From Deltaproteobacteria bacterium (GTDB lineage Bacteria > Desulfobacterota > Dissulfuribacteria > Dissulfuribacterales > UBA3076): a stretch of DNA of 7,909 nucleotides. The DNA lies in NCBI GenBank assembly GCA_013138705.1, contig WTCF01000175.1, forward strand, positions 1 through 7,909, written 5' to 3'. Below are positions 1 to 4,600 of this stretch, piece after piece. Made by a program: the position numbers and the translations under genes. Positions within the stretch are counted from its first letter, which is position 1. Each line of letters starts with the position of its first letter. Under the pieces are notes generated by a model. It saw nothing but the letters and a program-made list of their open reading frames with translations, was not told where the DNA came from and ran no database searches.

Positions 1-2
1 CT

Positions 3-167
3 GAGTTTCCGGCTTTATTTTCATTAAATATGCTGATAAATAATTGGGGGAAATCTTACTCAGAAAAGGAAATTATCTCTATGTTAGAAAATGCAGGAAT
101 CAGTAATATCAGCAGGCACTCTTTCCAGGGCCCTAATGACTCTTCCATTTTATGTGGCACGGTATAG
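3..167 (+). CDS. SAM-dependent O-methyltransferase, C-terminal end (5'-truncated by window edge)
   Basis: The frame is open from the window edge to a TAG at 165-167 and gives 54 residues. It reads EFPALFSLNMLINNWGKSYS, then EKEIISMLENAGISNI, and ends ILCGTV. This is the usual C-terminal block of class I O-methyltransferases of the acetylserotonin/hydroxyneurosporene type: an 'aLFaLNMLi...G..yse.Ei..mL..AGF' segment followed by a last beta strand. In that family the block closes the Rossmann fold after the SAM site, so neither the SAM motif nor the catalytic residues are visible here. The gene at 7495 begins with the N-terminal domain of the same family, so the two may be paralogues; the visible parts do not overlap and cannot be compared. 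The substrate is unknown. A MITE lies 31 bp after the stop. Confidence 0.75.
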   Translation, partial: EFPALFSLNMLINNWGKSYSEKEIISMLENAGISNISRHSFQGPNDSSILCGTV

Positions 168-198
168 TCATTACATTAGTACCTTAGTAATTATTTTC

Positions 199-346
199 GT
201 AACTTCTCAATAACTCAGGGTAAGATGTCTGGATTCCGGCTTTCGCCGGAATGACGTTTGAATATAAATGCCCGTCATTCCTGCGAAAGCAGGAATCCAG
301 TGAATAGTCGCAAAATGTAATCTACCCCAACTTATTGAGAAGTTAC
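199..346. mobile_element. 148-bp palindromic MITE with 15-bp terminal inverted repeats and target-site duplication
   Basis: The ends are perfect inverted repeats: GTAACTTCTCAATAA at 199-213 and TTATTGAGAAGTTAC at 332-346. Inside are two 28-bp arms (229-256 and 273-300) that are inverted copies with two mismatches. Each arm is itself a hairpin: ATTCCGGC-TTTC-GCCGGAAT and ATTCCTGC-GAAA-GCAGGAAT. The element is bordered by direct copies of TTATTTTC(G) at 191-198(199) and 347-354(355), read as an 8-9 bp target-site duplication. It has no coding capacity, so it would depend on a transposase elsewhere. The CTGGATTCC(G/T)GC core is of a type scattered through many bacterial genomes. Placed just after the methyltransferase stop, its hairpins could also protect or end that transcript, which is inference. 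Confidence 0.85.
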
Positions 347-388
347 TTATTTTCGCTTTTTTTCTGGCAGAAAATTCTGAAACACAAT

Positions 389-419
389 CACGAAAACACG
401 AAAGATTGAAAGCACGAAA
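389..419 (+). repeat. three direct copies of CACGAAA
   Basis: CACGAAA occurs at 389-395, 397-403 and 413-419, just upstream of the inverted-repeat cassette at 433-620. The spacing is irregular (1 and 9 bp), so this is not a CRISPR or a regular satellite. It may be part of the flanking sequence of the four-helix-bundle cassette; no function can be assigned. Confidence 0.4.
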
Positions 420-432
420 TAAAACAACATTC

Positions 433-620
433 GTAACTATTCAGGTGGATAGACTGAAGGTATAAGGCTAATAGGGACAAAACATGCGTGATCACACAAA
501 ACTGCGGGCATTTGAGTTGGCTGACGAGATTGCAGTATTAGTTTAGAGGATTCATCTCTGTTCGATCGTTTCGAAATGCTTGAAATCCTTCAGCCTTCAG
601 CCTTCAACCTGAATAGTTAC
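433..620. mobile_element. 188-bp inverted-repeat cassette holding a four-helix-bundle gene remnant
   Basis: GTAACTATTCAGGT at 433-446 and ACCTGAATAGTTAC at 607-620 form a perfect 14-bp inverted repeat. Just inside both ends the similarity goes on weakly (CTGAAGG on the left; CCTTCAG units on the right). The enclosed DNA is the remnant of a four-helix-bundle (S23/IVS-type) gene. Related proteins are known from intervening sequences in 23S rRNA genes, where terminal inverted repeats form the excised stem. A free-standing cassette of this form is therefore probably a mobile or formerly mobile unit, now internally deleted. No target-site duplication is visible. Confidence 0.6.
484..612 (+). pseudogene. 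four-helix-bundle (S23/IVS-type) protein, internally deleted remnant
   Basis: The ATG at 484 follows AGGGA at 473-477 with 6 nt spacing. It encodes MRDHTKLRAFELADEIAVLV and then TAG at 544-546. This is the standard N-terminus of four-helix-bundle proteins, normally about 120 residues ('MRDHrkLrAFeLADevAvlvY...'). Later in the same frame comes SFSLQPST and TGA at 610-612, which resembles the low-complexity 'SLQPSAFSLQP' tails common in this family. About two thirds of the gene, including the helices that make the pentameric bundle, is gone. The 20-residue product cannot fold as the family does, so I call it a dead gene. The C-terminal match is weaker than the N-terminal one. Confidence 0.65.
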
Positions 621-952
621 CAGGTGATAAGAAATTGCTTTTTCGAGCGATTCGGAAAAGTAGGGCATCAAGTGACCTGCTTGAACAAAATCTTTCCCCC
701 AAATCCCTCTGCCATGGTTTCAGGGGGAGGTGAACAATAACTTGCCATTAGCGGCATTGCATATGGAGACTTCCGTATTTCATACTACGTCGTCCCTCCC
801 GACTGAGCCTTTCGGAACTCAATCCCTTCAACCTTTCGGCTTATGGCCTGCCGTCTCGATGTCCTACGCTTAATCTCAGGGATTACCCTCTTCGATTCAA
901 GGACTCGTTACCCGATAGCTGGATATTTATCTCTACTCATATTTACGCAACA
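621..952. other. gene-free stretch, unassigned
   Basis: I find no supported gene in this 332-bp stretch. Its middle (about 778-915) is pyrimidine-rich on the plus strand and has two copies of CCTTTCGG (808-815 and 832-839). It reads more like debris of a multicopy or structured element than random spacer, but I cannot identify it. An 86-codon minus-strand frame covering 908-1168 is antisense to vapB and has no recognisable protein features. Confidence 0.5.
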
Positions 953-981
953 TTGACAAAGAGAAGTGCAATTCGTATTAT
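953..981 (+). promoter_or_regulatory. sigma70-type promoter of the vapBC operon
   Basis: TTGACA at 953-958 is a perfect -35 box. It is followed by exactly 17 bp and TATTAT at 976-981 (5 of 6 matches to TATAAT). The predicted start point near 988 gives a leader of about 30 nt to the antitoxin ATG at 1019. Confidence 0.8.
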
Positions 982-1007
982 GGTCATATAAAATAGTCAG
1001 ATGACCA
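981..1007. promoter_or_regulatory. candidate antitoxin operator (7-bp inverted repeat)
   Basis: TGGTCAT at 981-987 and ATGACCA at 1001-1007 are perfect inverted repeats separated by 13 bp. They start at the last base of the -10 box and end in the ribosome binding site. Phd/VapB antitoxins are known to repress their own operons by binding such palindromes, alone or with toxin, so this is the most likely operator. Binding is inferred. Confidence 0.5.
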
Positions 1008-1011
1008 GGAG
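1007..1011 (+). promoter_or_regulatory. ribosome binding site deciding the vapB start
   Basis: AGGAG lies 7 nt before the ATG at 1019. The upstream in-frame ATG at 1001 has no such site and lies only about a dozen bases after the predicted transcription start, inside the inverted repeat. I therefore start the antitoxin at 1019. Confidence 0.75.
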
Positions 1012-1018
1012 CAAGACC

Positions 1019-1255
1019 ATGCAAGTAGCTATAACTGAATTCAAGGCAAAATGCACCAAGCTTTTTCGTACGGTTGAACAGGATAATGAAACCATTGAGA
1101 TTACCCGCCGTGGCAAGGTGATCGCTGTTGTTATACCTCCAACTGTTGCAAAGCCTGACCCAGAACAATTTCTTGGCTGTTTACAAAACACGGTCACATT
1201 CAGTCCTGACTGGGACGAACCGCTGGGAGAGGACGACTGGGAGGCTTGTAAATAA
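1019..1255 (+). CDS. type II antitoxin, Phd/YefM (VapB-like) family
   Basis: A 78-residue protein starting MQVAITEFKAKC. This is the typical Phd/YefM opening: a short beta strand, then the 'EFKAkc..ll..ve' helix. It is followed by ETIEITRRGKVIAVVIP (residues 24-40), matching the conserved 'I.ITrrGkpvAvivP' strand pair of the DNA-binding half. The acidic C-terminal tail (DWDEPLGEDDWEAC) is the part expected to wrap the toxin. Family role: it neutralises the PIN toxin encoded next and represses the shared promoter. Its TAA overlaps the toxin ATG by one base (TAATG at 1253-1257), so translation is probably coupled. The length is normal for the family, and nothing appears broken. Confidence 0.9.
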   Translation: MQVAITEFKAKCTKLFRTVEQDNETIEITRRGKVIAVVIPPTVAKPDPEQFLGCLQNTVTFSPDWDEPLGEDDWEACK

Positions 1256-1644
1256 TGTATTTACTCGATACCAACATATGGCTCTGGATGGTTGAGAAGC
1301 CTCAACGCCTTTCTGCAGAAATAGCTACCATTGTCAAGAATGCTGATAATTATCCCTTCTTCCTCTCAGCCATCAGTGTATGGGAGGTGGCAAAAAAGGT
1401 TAGTCTCGGCAAGCTTGGTCTTTCTATACCTGTCAGGGCCTGGTTAGATAAGGCGACTCAAGACCAATTTATCCATATCCTTCCCTTGTCTGTTAATGTT
1501 TCTCTGGAGTCAACCATCCTGCCCGGCACTTTCCACAAAGACCCTGCAGATCAAATTATTGTTGCCTCCGCCCGCCATCACAACCTGACTATTCTCACTG
1601 CCGATAACCTGATCCGCACCTATCCCCATGTGAAAACAATTTAA
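1255..1644 (+). CDS. type II toxin, PIN-domain ribonuclease (VapC family)
   Basis: A 129-residue PIN-domain protein, a normal VapC length. It opens MYLLDTNIWLW, with the first metal-binding Asp at residue 5. Other conserved acidic positions are Glu44 (SVWEVA), Asp96/Asp99 (KDPADQIIVASA) and Asp117 (LTADNLI), completing the Mg/Mn-binding cluster. PIN toxins of this group are cytoplasmic endoribonucleases, commonly cutting tRNA or rRNA loops; the target here cannot be read from sequence. All catalytic positions are intact, so the toxin should be active. It shares one base with the antitoxin stop and depends on the promoter at 953-981. No terminator was found after its TAA. Confidence 0.92.
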   Translation: MYLLDTNIWLWMVEKPQRLSAEIATIVKNADNYPFFLSAISVWEVAKKVSLGKLGLSIPVRAWLDKATQDQFIHILPLSVNVSLESTILPGTFHKDPADQIIVASARHHNLTILTADNLIRTYPHVKTI

Positions 1645-1832
1645 AATCAGAGCCATAGCAGTTACATTCCCTGTCCCTGAAACCAGATACCGATCCAGAT
1701 TGCCTCCACGAACACCGATTTTTATTCAGATAATCATAGTATCATTAGGAGACCGTTCCCTGCACGTATCGTATTTTTTGTTCCCGTCCATGATAGCTGA
1801 TTATTCTGGTGTATCCAAGGCACTTCAAAAAC

Positions 1833-1914
1833 ATGATGCCGACGATATTGTACCAACCTAATCATTATTGGGTGTCATTTCCACCTTACCCACGATCTTC
1901 TGACATGCCCAAGC
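1833..1914. repeat. left copy of the ~85-bp direct repeat flanking the AbiE locus
   Basis: This copy matches 3798-3884. The first 35 bp (1833-1867 versus 3798-3832) are identical. A 3-bp difference follows, then 31 bp with a single mismatch (1871-1901 versus 3833-3863), then a divergent stretch of a few bases, and finally ATGCCCAAGC in both. The copies lie 1965 bp apart, in the same orientation, with the whole AbiE operon between them. Read on the minus strand, each encodes the end of a small ORF with nearly the same last residues. Confidence 0.85.
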
Positions 1915-2172
1915 ATTCCCAGAGGGCAATATTGACTCCACACCGTCCTTTATGTCTGGTCGCCAGCCTTTAGTTTCTATTCTTTTACCCAAAACAGCCT
2001 TGAACCGAAATGGGTAAAAGTATAGCGAGAAAATCTCTTGTCCAAGGGGCCGTCCTTCAGTTTTGCAGGTTTCAGTTTGAGGTTCCATGGAGCCGCTACA
2101 ATGCTCAGTTCCTCGGGCTGTGATGTGACGTAAAAACCCAGGTGACTTTATCTTCGACTTTCTTGCCATCAT
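1858..2172 (-). pseudogene. transposase-like N-terminal fragment fused to unassigned sequence
   Basis: A 104-codon frame. The first 23 residues, MARKSKIKSPGFLRHITARG and on, look like the opening of REP-associated Y1 (TnpA-REP/IS200-like) transposases ('MARKpRIeyPGa.yHvtaRGn'). After that the resemblance stops. There is no HUH motif, no catalytic Tyr, and the family is normally about 200 or more residues long. The last 14 residues (QKIVGKVEMTPNND) lie inside the direct repeat and nearly match the end of the ORF at 3823-3960. I read it as a transposase remnant with DNA of another origin fused behind it. It may not be expressed; it starts 74 bp beyond the AbiEii stop on the same strand. Confidence 0.4.
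1982..2020. repeat. 10-bp perfect inverted repeat (hairpin)
   Basis: CTTTTACCCA at 1982-1991 and TGGGTAAAAG at 2011-2020 are exact inverted repeats with a 19-bp spacer. They lie inside the small minus-strand ORF at 1858-2172. No T-run follows on either strand that would make a classical terminator. It may be the end of a small decayed element. Confidence 0.5.
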
Positions 2173-2222
2173 GAACCGGTTCTAAAAGGATTACTTAGAA
2201 ACTGTAAAACTAAAGAGCGGCC

Positions 2223-2240
2223 CCAAATACTCCAAATACT
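2223..2240. repeat. 9-bp tandem duplication just after the AbiEii stop
   Basis: CCAAATACT is repeated back to back (2223-2231, 2232-2240), 5 bp beyond the AbiEii stop on the minus strand. It is probably a slippage duplication, with no apparent function. Confidence 0.5.
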
Positions 2241-2245
2241 CATTC

Positions 2246-3160
2246 TCACGCTTTCCACGGCCCGCCAGGAGTCCATATCGCATTCCAAACCCTGTCTTTC
2301 TCGCTTGAGCGGGCCAACGGGAGAAGAAAATCTCGAAGCGCTCTCACGACAATCGAAAATTCTGCCGGTGCGTCTGTCACTGGGCCTTTGCTAAGGAAGG
2401 CTGACCACTGGCTCCGCTTATCAGACCGCTCAGCAAATTCGTCTGAAAACATCTCTGCATCGGAACGAATAGCGGTCTTCCGCCTCCTGCAAGTCGCGGT
2501 AACGGCCGCCTGAAGCATCTGGCCTTCAAAAAAATGAGTTTGGCTCAAAACCCAAATATCGTAGAAATCCTTCATACGGCTGTTCAGGTCAGCCAGATCT
2601 AAGGCTGCCTCAAATTTCTCAGCGATTATTGTCTCTGCGGCATATCCCATGATCACCGGAGGCTCCATATCCAGCAATGTGGGGAATTCCATCTCATTGG
2701 CTTGCGGAACGACAGGATCGCCGAAACCAATATCTATCTGCATGGGTATTCGGGCTTTGCCGAGTCTTCCACCGGACTTGAATCGTATACCGGGATATTC
2801 GGAGTCCGGCGAGAGAGGTTCAAAGGTCAATTGGGAGAAATCATAGACTACACCATCATTGAAATCCATGTGGCCGATCTCTTGAATTGCCTTGGAAACG
2901 GTCTCAACGTCTGCGGACATAAGACCCAATAAATCAATGTCCCTTGTCGGCCTGACCTGAGACATGCCCATTCCCACCAGCAGCAACCCACCTTTGAGGA
3001 TGAAATCGTTTTTATGAGCGGATTTAGATAGGCGAAAGAGAAACCGTTCAAGACCATACAAGACCAAGACTTCGTCAAATGGTTTCCCGGTCTGACGTGC
3101 CAGGTTCAATAATCGGCCTCGAACGGAAGAGACCATATCCTTCACAGTGCCCGACGTCAT
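2246..3160 (-). CDS. type IV toxin, nucleotidyltransferase AbiEii/AbiGii family
   Basis: A 304-residue protein of typical AbiEii length. All four family motifs are visible: the nucleotidyltransferase signature K56-G57-G58 with T72-R73-D74-I75-D76; the third carboxylate in QIDIGFGD (Asp143); AETIIAEKFEAAL with Lys182; and R195-M-K-D-F-Y-D201. In studied members these make a DNA polymerase-beta-like fold that modifies its target with nucleotides (tRNA in the best characterised relatives), stopping growth in phage-infected cells. The start ATG at 3160 overlaps the antitoxin TGA by four bases (ATGA, 3157-3160), so the two are translationally coupled. No frameshift or missing catalytic residue is seen, so it should be functional. 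A 229-codon plus-strand frame over this region is only antisense. Confidence 0.95.
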   Translation of the reverse strand: MTSGTVKDMVSSVRGRLLNLARQTGKPFDEVLVLYGLERFLFRLSKSAHKNDFILKGGLLLVGMGMSQVRPTRDIDLLGLMSADVETVSKAIQEIGHMDFNDGVVYDFSQLTFEPLSPDSEYPGIRFKSGGRLGKARIPMQIDIGFGDPVVPQANEMEFPTLLDMEPPVIMGYAAETIIAEKFEAALDLADLNSRMKDFYDIWVLSQTHFFEGQMLQAAVTATCRRRKTAIRSDAEMFSDEFAERSDKRSQWSAFLSKGPVTDAPAEFSIVVRALRDFLLPLARSSEKDRVWNAIWTPGGPWKA

Positions 3161-3762
3161 GTTGTCATCGCCTGGAGATAGGGACGCACCACCTTTTCCA
3201 CTTTGCAGATTCTTGCATACGCCATCAGCCGAGAAGGGCTTGCCCCAGGGCGTCTCAGATATTCTCTGGCCGCTTCAAGGGCCACATCAAGTCCCACAGC
3301 TTTTCGCCATCGGAAACAGTCAATCACTGTTTTTGGGGCGTTATAAATCTTGACATCCTGGTCCATGATGCGATGTACTTCCATTCCCTCGCTGAACAGA
3401 TCTCCGCTAAAGAAGAAAACCCGGACAGGAGGATATTCTATCTTTGGTTTTCGTGCCTTCCGCTCCACGGCCAGCCAGACATAATGTGGGGTCTGACTCG
3501 TAAGCTCATGAAAGGCAAGTGCCGAGATCAGACAAATAACGCCGTTTGGGACCCTCTTGGTGACCTCTGCAAGAGCAACCTGAGCGGGGATATCCATATC
3601 GGAGAGCTGATGGAGTCCCCGGGAAATGGTGATAAGCGTTCCCTCATCACGAAGTCCATAAAGTGTCCTTCTATGGATTCCATGGGCAATGGCTTCATGT
3701 GTCCGAATGAGCCCCCCCTTTTGCCGAATATATCTTATGGCTTTTTCTTTGGCAGGTTCCAT
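3157..3762 (-). CDS. type IV antitoxin / transcriptional repressor, AbiEi family
   Basis: A 201-residue protein from the ATG at 3762. The N-terminus carries a winged-helix segment: GGLIRTHEAIAHGIHRRTLY, then GLRDEGTLITISRGLHQL (about residues 16-53), characteristic of AbiEi. The C-terminal half, with GVICLISALAFHELTSQTPH and a late ...APKTVIDCFRWR segment, is the usual antitoxin domain. Family role: it binds operator repeats in its own promoter and counteracts AbiEii without stable protein-protein contact (type IV). The frame can be extended to a TTG at 3798, but that TTG is part of the -35 box, so I prefer the ATG at 3762. This leaves a very short leader and no visible Shine-Dalgarno, so the mRNA may be leaderless. 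It is first in the two-gene operon. Confidence 0.92.
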   Translation of the reverse strand: MEPAKEKAIRYIRQKGGLIRTHEAIAHGIHRRTLYGLRDEGTLITISRGLHQLSDMDIPAQVALAEVTKRVPNGVICLISALAFHELTSQTPHYVWLAVERKARKPKIEYPPVRVFFFSGDLFSEGMEVHRIMDQDVKIYNAPKTVIDCFRWRKAVGLDVALEAAREYLRRPGASPSRLMAYARICKVEKVVRPYLQAMTT

Positions 3763-3769
3763 GGATGAG

Positions 3770-3798
3770 ATGGTACAAAACCGCAGGCAAAATGTCAA
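3770..3798 (-). promoter_or_regulatory. promoter of the abiE operon
   Basis: On the minus strand, TTGACA (3798-3793) is followed by 17 bp and TACCAT (3775-3770, 4 of 6 to TATAAT). The expected start point near 3763 falls almost on the AbiEi ATG at 3762. The -35 box sits exactly at the edge of the direct repeat and is absent next to the left copy. Confidence 0.6.
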
Positions 3799-3820
3799 TG
3801 ATGCCGACGATATTGTACCA
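3771..3820. promoter_or_regulatory. candidate AbiEi operator (8-bp inverted repeat around the promoter)
   Basis: TGGTACAA at 3771-3778 and TTGTACCA at 3813-3820 are perfect inverted repeats with centres 42 bp apart. The first overlaps the -10 box, and the second lies upstream of the -35. Studied AbiEi proteins bind paired inverted repeats in their promoter to repress it, which fits. The upstream half-site lies inside the direct repeat and is also present at 1848-1855. Binding is inferred. Confidence 0.5.
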
Positions 3821-3884
3821 ACCTAATCATTAGGTGTCATTTTCACCTTACCCACGATCTTCTTGATGGGAAATATGCCCAAGC
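3798..3884. repeat. right copy of the ~85-bp direct repeat flanking the AbiE locus
   Basis: Partner of 1833-1914: 35 identical bp, a 3-bp indel, then 31 bp with one mismatch, then a short divergent gap and ATGCCCAAGC. It abuts the -35 box of the abiE promoter. Recombination between the copies would delete both abiE genes and the transposase-like fragment. Confidence 0.85.
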
Positions 3885-3960
3885 GTGACAGGGGACACAG
3901 CGTCCCATAGGCAATAAAGGGGCTAATTAAGGACATCGCAATAGAGGAAGACCATAGCAT
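3823..3960 (-). CDS. small ORF (45 codons), unknown; shares its tail with the ORF ending at 1858
   Basis: It runs from an ATG at 3960 to a TAG at 3823-3825 and reads MLWSSSIAMSLISPFIAYG..., ending PIKKIVGKVKMTPND. I do not recognise it. The only support is that its last residues (KKIVGKVKMTPND) match QKIVGKVEMTPNND at the end of the frame at 1858, and that the indel between the copies is a whole codon. It starts 14 bp after the cutA remnant on the same strand, and has a small GGGAC/GTCCC hairpin (3892-3896/3902-3906) within it. It may be the 3' end of a lost longer gene or of a mobile element. Confidence 0.25.
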   Translation of the reverse strand: MLWSSSIAMSLISPFIAYGTLCPLSRLGIFPIKKIVGKVKMTPND

Positions 3961-3974
3961 TCAAGGCTTGGTGA

Positions 3975-4110
3975 TCACCCATCTATTGACTTGAGCTGGT
4001 CATTCAGCCATTCGAGGTAGTCATCGCTGCCGGAAACAATAGGTAAAGCAATTATTTCCGGCGTCTTGTCTTTTCTCAGTTGTCGTAACTACTTGGATAT
4101 ATGCTTCCAT
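3975..4110 (-). pseudogene. cutA: cutA (divalent-cation tolerance protein) with its centre deleted
   Basis: The ATG at 4110 follows a strong GGGGGG ribosome site (4115-4120). It encodes MEAYIQVVTTTEKRQDA (4110-4060), the classic CutA N-terminus. Directly afterwards, in another frame (4061-3975), comes PEIIALPIVSGSDDYLEWLN and then DQLKSIDG-stop, the classic CutA C-terminus. CutA is a trimeric protein of about 105 residues linked to copper and other metal tolerance. Here roughly 60 central residues, including the core strands and the metal-site region, are missing. The junction is out of frame, so translation from the ATG ends after 29 residues. The junction carries GCCG, which could have been present at both deletion ends (DAE = GCC GA., VPE = GTG CCG GA.), suggesting a microhomology deletion. 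No functional product is expected. Confidence 0.85.
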
Positions 4111-4467
4111 GCTGCCCCCCTTTCTCTTCTTAAACAAATGTCAATATTTCACCAGCATCCCCTATTCTATAAAGTCACAGCTTATTCAATAAATTCAACA
4201 ATGTCCTCAAAGTTCCACCTTACCGCTGTATGACGTTGCTTCTTTGGACGTGCCGTTTCGACAACAGACAGCACCTGAAATGTTCCACTGCATCCCCCCC
4301 CCAAATAACTAATCTTCACAATTATATAGACTCTGCATAATTCCCAAATATGCACGAAAAAGCAGGCTTCCTGGCCCAATCTCAAAAAAAGCACGCCTTC
4401 AAGAAGCGCATACCCTTTCTTACCTTACTGGCCATATCTGCCCAATATTCGATGGAAATTCCACTCC
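4111..4467. other. gene-free stretch with a C9 homopolymer
   Basis: No supported gene lies here. A 70-codon minus-strand frame (4182-4394) has no recognisable domain and reads through a run of nine C (4294-4302; G9 on the minus strand). On that strand the G9 run directly precedes another ATG with a 28-codon frame. The end of the 70-codon frame (KKQRHTAVRWNFEDIVEFIE) looks protein-like and may be debris of a lost gene, but I cannot name it. Confidence 0.4.
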
Positions 4468-4496
4468 TTGATCTTTCTATCGAATTTATTTATAAT
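4468..4496 (+). promoter_or_regulatory. promoter of the membrane-protein gene
   Basis: TTGATC at 4468-4473 (4 of 6 to TTGACA), a 17-bp spacer and a perfect TATAAT at 4491-4496. The start would be near 4503, leaving a leader of about 98 nt. A second TATAAT at 4565-4570 has no convincing -35 box. Confidence 0.55.
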
Positions 4497-4600
4497 TTTT
4501 AGGACTTCCGATTATTCGTTAAGAAGTTGAGGAAGGAAGTTAAGAAAGCAGAGTCTGCTTAATATATAATGTTAACTGTAAACGAGATTAGGAACTAACA

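Noticed and set aside
170..197. Terminator after the left methyltransferase
   Set aside because: ATTAC/GTAAT is only a 5-bp AT-rich stem with a 12-nt loop, too weak to call.
389..419. CACGAAA copies as a CRISPR-like array
   Set aside because: The units are 7 bp with irregular short gaps. There are no spacers of even length and no cas genes.
3079..3768. 229-codon plus-strand frame
   Set aside because: It is antisense to abiEi and the start of abiEii, both of which have clear family motifs. The plus-strand protein has no domain-like features.
3763..3798. TTG start giving a 213-residue AbiEi
   Set aside because: The TTG is part of the TTGACA -35 box, and the extra residues do not resemble AbiEi proteins.
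4080..4096. GTAACTAC in the cutA remnant as another element end
   Set aside because: It is the coding sequence for the conserved VVTT of CutA, so the resemblance to the GTAACTATTCA ends is chance.
4182..4394. 70-codon minus-strand ORF as a real gene
   Set aside because: No domain, it passes through a G9 tract, and I saw no convincing ribosome site. Kept only as part of the gene-free stretch.
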